Source: an uncultured Chloroflexales bacterium
Lineage (GTDB): Bacteria; Chloroflexota; Chloroflexia; Chloroflexales; Chloroflexaceae
Direction: 5' to 3'
DNA: 26,071 nt
Assembly: GCA_937902315.1 (NCBI GenBank)
Contig: CALGUG010000061.1
Location: 1-26,071 of the forward strand
Positions 22,283-26,071 of this stretch are shown piece after piece (position 1 is the stretch's first letter; the number at the start of each line of letters is the position of its first letter). Under the pieces are notes generated by a model that was not told the DNA's origin, did no database searches, and saw only the letters and a program-made list of their open reading frames with translations. The position numbers and the translations under genes were made by a program.

Positions 22283-23302
22283 CTAGTAGCTGTTGTGGCC
22301 TAAACGCACCTTGCCGCGGAAGATGTAGTAGACACCGAAGGTGTAGAGCAGCACAAACGGCATACCGATCGCGGTGATGATCAGCATCACCATCAGGGTG
22401 TTGGGTGCCGAGGCGGCGTTAAAGATCGTCAGGTTGTAGGCCGGATCGATCGTCGAGATCAGCAGGTTTGGGTAGACGCCCACCCCAACCGAGATGATCA
22501 GAAAGCCGATCACCGCGCCCGATGCGAACAGTGCGCCTAGCTCGTTGCCGCGCCTCATCAAGCGCCACGCGAGCACCATGCTGGCTAAACCGGCGGCCGG
22601 GAAGATCACGGGCCAGATCTGTTCGAGATAGCGGTTGGTCACGTAGTCTTGCTCCAGAATGGCGGCGATCACAGAGAGGGTGTTGAGCGCCACAAAGGCC
22701 ACCATCAGCTTGGGGATCAGCCCTTGAACGCGGGCCTGAAGCGCTCCTTCGGTCTTGATGTTAAGGTAGAGCGCGCCGTGCATAGCCAACATCACGATGG
22801 TGGTGGCCCCGATCAAGAGGCTGAACGGCGAGATCAAGCCCCAGATCGGCGCTCTTACAACGCCCTCGGCGTCGAGCGGCACACCGGCGATGATGTTGCC
22901 GAAGGCGATGCCCAACGAGATCGCCAGCGCCAAAGACGATCCGAAGAAGACAGCGTCCCAAGTTGAGCGCCAGAGCTTGCCCTCCTCTTTGCTGCGGAAG
23001 TCGATCGCGACTGTGCGCAGAATCAAGAAGAGCAGAATCAGCATGATCGCCGTGTAGAAGCCCGAGAAGAGCGAGGCGTAGACCTCGGGGAAGGCCGCGA
23101 ACAGCACGCCGACGCCCACCACCAACCAGACTTCGTTGCCATCCCAGACCGGGCCGATGCTGTTGAGAATGATACGCCGCTCTTGGTCTTCTTTGGCGAC
23201 GATTAGGTGCAGAATGCCCACGCCGAGATCGAAGCCATCGAGAATCAGATAGCCCGCGATCAGCACGATAAACAGGATGAACCAGACGCTATTAATCCAC
23301 AT
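22283..23302 (-). CDS. cydB: Cytochrome bd ubiquinol oxidase subunit II
   Basis: The 339-residue membrane protein is typical of CydB. The N-terminus has FIVLIAGYLILDGFDLGVGI, followed by NSIGPVWDGNEVWLVVGVGV and FPEVYASLFSGFYTAIMLIL, with about eight hydrophobic helices overall. CydB stabilises the haem-bearing CydA in the cytoplasmic membrane. Its start overlaps the end of cydA by 11 nt, with GAGGAG 5 nt before the ATG, which implies translational coupling. It is 10 nt from cydD. Confidence 0.95.
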   Translation of the reverse strand: MWINSVWFILFIVLIAGYLILDGFDLGVGILHLIVAKEDQERRIILNSIGPVWDGNEVWLVVGVGVLFAAFPEVYASLFSGFYTAIMLILLFLILRTVAIDFRSKEEGKLWRSTWDAVFFGSSLALAISLGIAFGNIIAGVPLDAEGVVRAPIWGLISPFSLLIGATTIVMLAMHGALYLNIKTEGALQARVQGLIPKLMVAFVALNTLSVIAAILEQDYVTNRYLEQIWPVIFPAAGLASMVLAWRLMRRGNELGALFASGAVIGFLIISVGVGVYPNLLISTIDPAYNLTIFNAASAPNTLMVMLIITAIGMPFVLLYTFGVYYIFRGKVRLGHNSY

Positions 23303-24716
23303 CGTTGCTCCTCACCAATTCAGCGCGTGCCCGCCGTCCAAACACTTCGCGGAAGGTATCCGGCAGCGAGCTGACCTCGATCTTTTCGTCGAGCGGATCA
23401 GGCCCGTGTTGGATCTTGGCGTTCAGCAGGTAGATAAACAGCACAAACAGGATGGCGTAGATAAAGGCGAACAGAATGAGCGAGAAGACCAGTTGCTCGA
23501 CAGTTAGGCCGGGCGAGCCGCCCTCGATGGTGCGCAGCAGACCGTAGACCAGCCAAGGTTGGCGTCCGATCTCGGCCGTCCACCAGCCGAGCATGGTGGC
23601 TAGCTCGCTCAGAAGGATGCTCAGCACAAACAGCCACATCAGCCAGCGCAGCTCGAAGAGTTTTTCGCGCCGCCAGAGGTAGTAGGCGAGGCTAAAGATC
23701 GCTAGGGCCACGAAGAAGCCGCCCAGCATAATCATAATGTGGTAGGACTGGAAGGTCAGATTGACGGGCGGGCGCTGATCGACGGGGATGTCTTTGAGGC
23801 CGGTGACGGTTGCGTTGATGTCGCCGTGTGCAAGGAAGCTGAGCAGGCAGGGCACCGCTAGGCCATAGGTTGTCTCGTTGGCTTCATCGACCCAGCCGAA
23901 GAGATGCATGGGCGCGCAGCTTTGGGTCTCCCAGATGCCTTCCATGGCGGCCAGCTTGGCGGGCTGGTGTTCGGTCACACTTTCGGCGCTCTGCGAGCCG
24001 AGCACAAACATTTGCAAGACGCTGAAGAGGGCGAAGAAGGGCAGTGTGACCAGCAGGTTTTTGCGCGCCAGGGCGACATGCCTATTGCGCAGAATATACC
24101 AAGCGCTGACGCTGAGCATCATGGTTGCGCCGACCAGCCATGCGCCCACAAGGATATGGCCGATGCGTGGCAGGAAGGAGGGCGAGAAGATCACTGCGAA
24201 AAAGTCGGTCATAAAGACCTGCGTGCCGCGCAAGCCTTCGCCCAGCTCGTAGCCCGAGGGCGTCTGCATCCACGAGTTTGCGATCACGATCCAGATCGCG
24301 CTGAAGTGCGCCCCAAAGGCCACTAAAGCAACCGCCAGCAGCCACATGCGCGGGCCTAGGCGCTCGCCTCCGAACAGCATCAGGCCCAAGAAGCCGCCTT
24401 CGAGGAAAAAGGCGAAGATCCCTTCGGCGGCCAGCGCACTGCCGAAGATATTGCCTACGAACCGGGAATAGTTGGCCCAGTTCATGCCGAATTCGAACTC
24501 TTGCACCACGCCGGTGGCGATGCCGAGCGCGAAGACTAGGCCGTAGATGCGAACCCAGAAGAAGGAGAGCTCGCGCCATTCGGGGTTTTTGGTGCGTAGA
24601 TAACAGATACCCAACACCACCATCATAAAACCTAGCCCGATCGAGATCGGCGGGTAGATGTAGTGGAAGCTGGCGGTAAAGGCGAATTGGATGCGCGATA
24701 GAAAATTCTCGTCCAT
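23292..24716 (-). CDS. cydA: Cytochrome bd ubiquinol oxidase subunit I
   Basis: The 474-residue membrane protein carries the three haems and reduces oxygen to water with electrons from quinol. Key residues are visible: H18 (FHYIYPP), E98 and E106 (AAEGIFAFFLEGGFLGLM), H187 (RIGHIL) and M328 (YHIMIMLG). In the quinol loop, K254 and E259 lie in VTEHQPAKLAAMEGIWET, and the later GRQPW is present. The protein is shorter than the 522-residue E. coli CydA and fits the short Q-loop subfamily. It heads the cydABDC operon. A CRP/FNR-like palindrome lies just upstream. High-affinity respiration at low oxygen is the expected role. Confidence 0.96.
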   Translation of the reverse strand: MDENFLSRIQFAFTASFHYIYPPISIGLGFMMVVLGICYLRTKNPEWRELSFFWVRIYGLVFALGIATGVVQEFEFGMNWANYSRFVGNIFGSALAAEGIFAFFLEGGFLGLMLFGGERLGPRMWLLAVALVAFGAHFSAIWIVIANSWMQTPSGYELGEGLRGTQVFMTDFFAVIFSPSFLPRIGHILVGAWLVGATMMLSVSAWYILRNRHVALARKNLLVTLPFFALFSVLQMFVLGSQSAESVTEHQPAKLAAMEGIWETQSCAPMHLFGWVDEANETTYGLAVPCLLSFLAHGDINATVTGLKDIPVDQRPPVNLTFQSYHIMIMLGGFFVALAIFSLAYYLWRREKLFELRWLMWLFVLSILLSELATMLGWWTAEIGRQPWLVYGLLRTIEGGSPGLTVEQLVFSLILFAFIYAILFVLFIYLLNAKIQHGPDPLDEKIEVSSLPDTFREVFGRRARAELVRSNDVD

Positions 24717-25096
24717 GGGCTACAACTTTCTAGAGTGTGCGCTTTTTCACAAATAACCTTTGGCCTTCATTGTACATAATTTTGAGTTATAAATCGGTTG
24801 ATTGTCATACATAAAAGTGATTAGGTTGATATGAAAAACTCTCAGAATCGCAGCGCTGAGGCTTGGAATTCAGCGTTGAGGCAGCGATCGCCGCGCAGCT
24901 ACAAGCCTCTTTTGTTGGAAAGGATGTTGATAGCCGGAGGCGGACGCGGTTAGGACCGAATGGGGGCTAGCAGCCTCTCCGCCAGAATGAAAGAACGAAG
25001 CGCCCGACTAGGCCATCTGGCGGGTAGCGCTCGGCCCAAGGAGCTGTTAAGCTATAACTATCGGTTAGGATGTAGTGTGAGATAGAGGTACAAACG
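24717..25096. promoter_or_regulatory. Divergent intergenic region between cydA and the copZ-like gene
   Basis: This 380-nt gap holds the cydA promoter area on the left, family 1 copy F (24927-24985) in the middle and the copZ-like promoter area on the right. For cydA the minus strand offers TACAAT (about 24771-24776) as a possible -10, without a clear -35. At 24736-24751 lies TGTGC-N6-TCACA, close to the CRP/FNR-superfamily consensus TGTGA-N6-TCACA. For the copZ-like gene only AGAGG before the ATG is clear. Confidence 0.4.
24927..24985 (+). repeat. Family 1 dispersed repeat, copy F
   Basis: The core reads TTGATAGCCGG, AGGCGGACGCG, ACCGAATGG, GGGCTAGCAGCC and TCTCCGCCAG. It is the cleanest match to the shared pattern. 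GGCGGA/TCCGCC gives the outer stem and GGCT/AGCC an inner one. TTTGTTGGAAA upstream resembles the upstream flanks of copies C and E. Confidence 0.82.
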
Positions 25097-25306
25097 ATGG
25101 CCTACAATCTTAAAGTTCAGGATATGTCGTGTGGCGGTTGCGCCGCTTCGATCCGCAAGGCGGTCGAGCGTGTTCCGGGCGTCGAGGCTGTTTCGGCTGA
25201 CCCCAACACCAAGGATGTCGTTGTGAAGACCGCTGGCGATGTCAGCCTCGAGACAATTGTTGCCGCGATCAAAGACGCTGGCTACAGCGAGATCTCGACC
25301 CAGTAA
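25097..25306 (+). CDS. Heavy-metal-associated (HMA) domain protein, CopZ-like
   Basis: This 69-residue single-domain protein has the metal-binding motif MSCGGCAASI (10-19, CxxC) and the usual beta-alpha-beta-beta-alpha-beta pattern: VERVPGVEAVSADPNTKDVV, then LETIVAAIKDAGYS. Such proteins carry Cu(I), sometimes Zn or Hg, in the cytosol and hand it to P-type ATPases. None is visible nearby, so the partner is unknown. AGAGG lies upstream of the ATG, and a hairpin follows the gene. The neighbouring cytochrome bd contains no copper, so no direct functional link is implied. Confidence 0.92.
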   Translation: MAYNLKVQDMSCGGCAASIRKAVERVPGVEAVSADPNTKDVVVKTAGDVSLETIVAAIKDAGYSEISTQ

Positions 25307-25326
25307 GTTCGATCGCTATTTGCTTG

Positions 25327-25369
25327 CTCCCGTTGCGCCCGCTGGCTAGGCTGGCGGCTGCAACGGGAG
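25327..25369 (+). terminator. Terminator-like hairpin after the HMA-domain gene
   Basis: CTCCCGTTGC (25327-25336) and GCAACGGGAG (25360-25369) form a perfect 10-bp stem; CCGC/GCGG can extend it inside the loop. Only a mixed TGTTGTATT tract follows, so termination may be partial and allow read-through into the DUF1684 gene 28 nt later. Confidence 0.6.
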
Positions 25370-25396
25370 TGTTGTATTGCAGAAGATGAGGTTGTG

Positions 25397-25906
25397 ATGG
25401 CAAGCTTAGAAGAATTTCGCGCTCAGAAGGATGCGTTTTTCAAAAACCATCCTCAGAGCCCGCTGCTCGCTGAGCAGAAAGCGACCTTTAGCGGTTTGCG
25501 CTACTTTCCCGAAAATCCCGATCTGCGTTTGGAGCTCGATGTCGAACCGTTCGATCCTCAAGAGCTGGTGATGATGCAGACAACAACTGGCGACCAGCGG
25601 GGCTATATTCGCTATGGGCGGATCTTTTTTGAAGTAGATGGCGAAGATGCGGTTTTGACGGTCTATAGCGATGGAGAGAACTTCTTCTTGCCGTTTGTCG
25701 ACTCCTTGGCCAATGTCGAGACCTATCCGGCGGGCCGCTACCTAGAACCGCAGGTGATCGGCGAGAATCGCTTGTTGGTCGACTTTAACCTCGCCTATAA
25801 CCCCTATTGCGCCTACAACGATCGCTGGTCGTGCCCAATCACTCCGTTTGAGAATCGCCTCAAGGTGCCGATCCGGGCTGGTGAGAAGATCTATCAAGCT
25901 CATTGA
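25397..25906 (+). CDS. DUF1684 family protein
   Basis: The 169-residue soluble protein of unknown function matches DUF1684 in its beginning (EEFRAQKDAFFKNHPQSPL, FSGLRYFPENPDLRLE) and its conserved end (LLVDFNLAYNPYCAYNDRWS, CPITPFENRLKVPIRAGEK). The C-terminal NPYCAY...CP pair of cysteines is a family signature and may bind a metal or be structural. The biochemical role is not known to me. ATG 25397 is chosen because GATGAGG lies 5 nt upstream; a GTG three bases earlier is less well spaced. It follows the HMA-domain gene on the same strand. Confidence 0.88.
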   Translation: MASLEEFRAQKDAFFKNHPQSPLLAEQKATFSGLRYFPENPDLRLELDVEPFDPQELVMMQTTTGDQRGYIRYGRIFFEVDGEDAVLTVYSDGENFFLPFVDSLANVETYPAGRYLEPQVIGENRLLVDFNLAYNPYCAYNDRWSCPITPFENRLKVPIRAGEKIYQAH

Positions 25907-25912
25907 AATAGC

Positions 25913-25947
25913 TAAAGGCGGAACCTGCATAACGGGTTCCGCCTTTA
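25913..25947 (+). terminator. Rho-independent terminator after the DUF1684 gene
   Basis: TAAAGGCGGAACC (25913-25925) and GGTTCCGCCTTTA (25935-25947) form a perfect 13-bp stem with a 9-nt loop followed by TTG, 6 nt after the stop. Confidence 0.85.
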
Positions 25948-25989
25948 TTGTATAGCAATATTTTAGAGTTTTCCAATCGGTGTGGAGGA

Positions 25990-26071
25990 CCTCACCTCCC
26001 GGCCCCTCTCCCGCAACTGTACATTAGCCACAAATCGACATACGGTCAGCGTTATCTGCCCTCACCCCCCG
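25990..26071. repeat. GC-rich direct repeat at the right edge
   Basis: CCTCACCTCCCGGCCCCTCT (from 25990) is followed about 70 bp later by CCCTCACCCCCCG (26059-26071), cut by the window edge. The two starts look like direct repeats of a common intergenic motif. No gene is visible after 25906. Confidence 0.45.

Overview
The window looks like a chromosomal segment of a member of the Chloroflexota, probably class Chloroflexia. G+C content is moderately high, judged by eye. The assignment is an inference from three things: a Pnkp/Hen1 RNA-repair pair, a secreted nuclease ending in a Thr/Pro-rich linker plus a YLPYV-type tail, and the overall gene style. There are 17 confident protein genes. I saw no rRNA, tRNA, CRISPR array, transposase or phage gene.

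Layout. (1) 276-4262, minus: pnkp then hen1, a bacterial RNA repair operon. (2) 4487-6254, plus, divergent from pnkp: a TetR regulator and an FAD monooxygenase, with a tandem palindromic operator over the tetR promoter and a strong terminator after the pair. (3) 6571-9717, plus: a large secreted multidomain endonuclease/exonuclease/phosphatase-fold nuclease, followed by a terminator. (4) 10005-11174, minus: an AraC-type regulator and a VOC (glyoxalase-fold) protein. (5) 11766-13799, plus: a PhoB/PhoR-like two-component system preceded by an 11-bp-periodic Pho-box-like array. (6) 13963-16032, plus: an Rmd-like GDP-sugar reductase and an NDP-mannose/glucose pyrophosphorylase. (7) 16643-18453, minus: an FkbM methyltransferase and a GalE-like epimerase, so regions 6 and 7 both suggest surface polysaccharide or glycan synthesis. 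(8) 18706-24716, minus: cydA-cydB-cydD-cydC, encoding cytochrome bd oxidase and its assembly ABC exporter. (9) 25097-25906, plus: a CopZ-like metal-binding protein and a DUF1684 protein.

The least expected feature lies between the genes. A repeat core of about 60 bp (here 'family 1') occurs six times in 26 kb, always intergenic and in both orientations. It aligns almost without gaps and can form a GGCGG/CCGCC stem; one copy sits inside the cyd operon between cydD and cydC. A second element ('family 2') has ATACCAAAT-type terminal inverted repeats and two clear copies plus one decayed copy. Neither family carries a coding sequence, so both look like non-autonomous mobile or REP/MITE-like elements. 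Regulatory sequence is also easy to read: a tandem TetR operator, a GAAC/GTTC half-site cluster before pnkp, and a four-unit Pho-box-like array before the response regulator.
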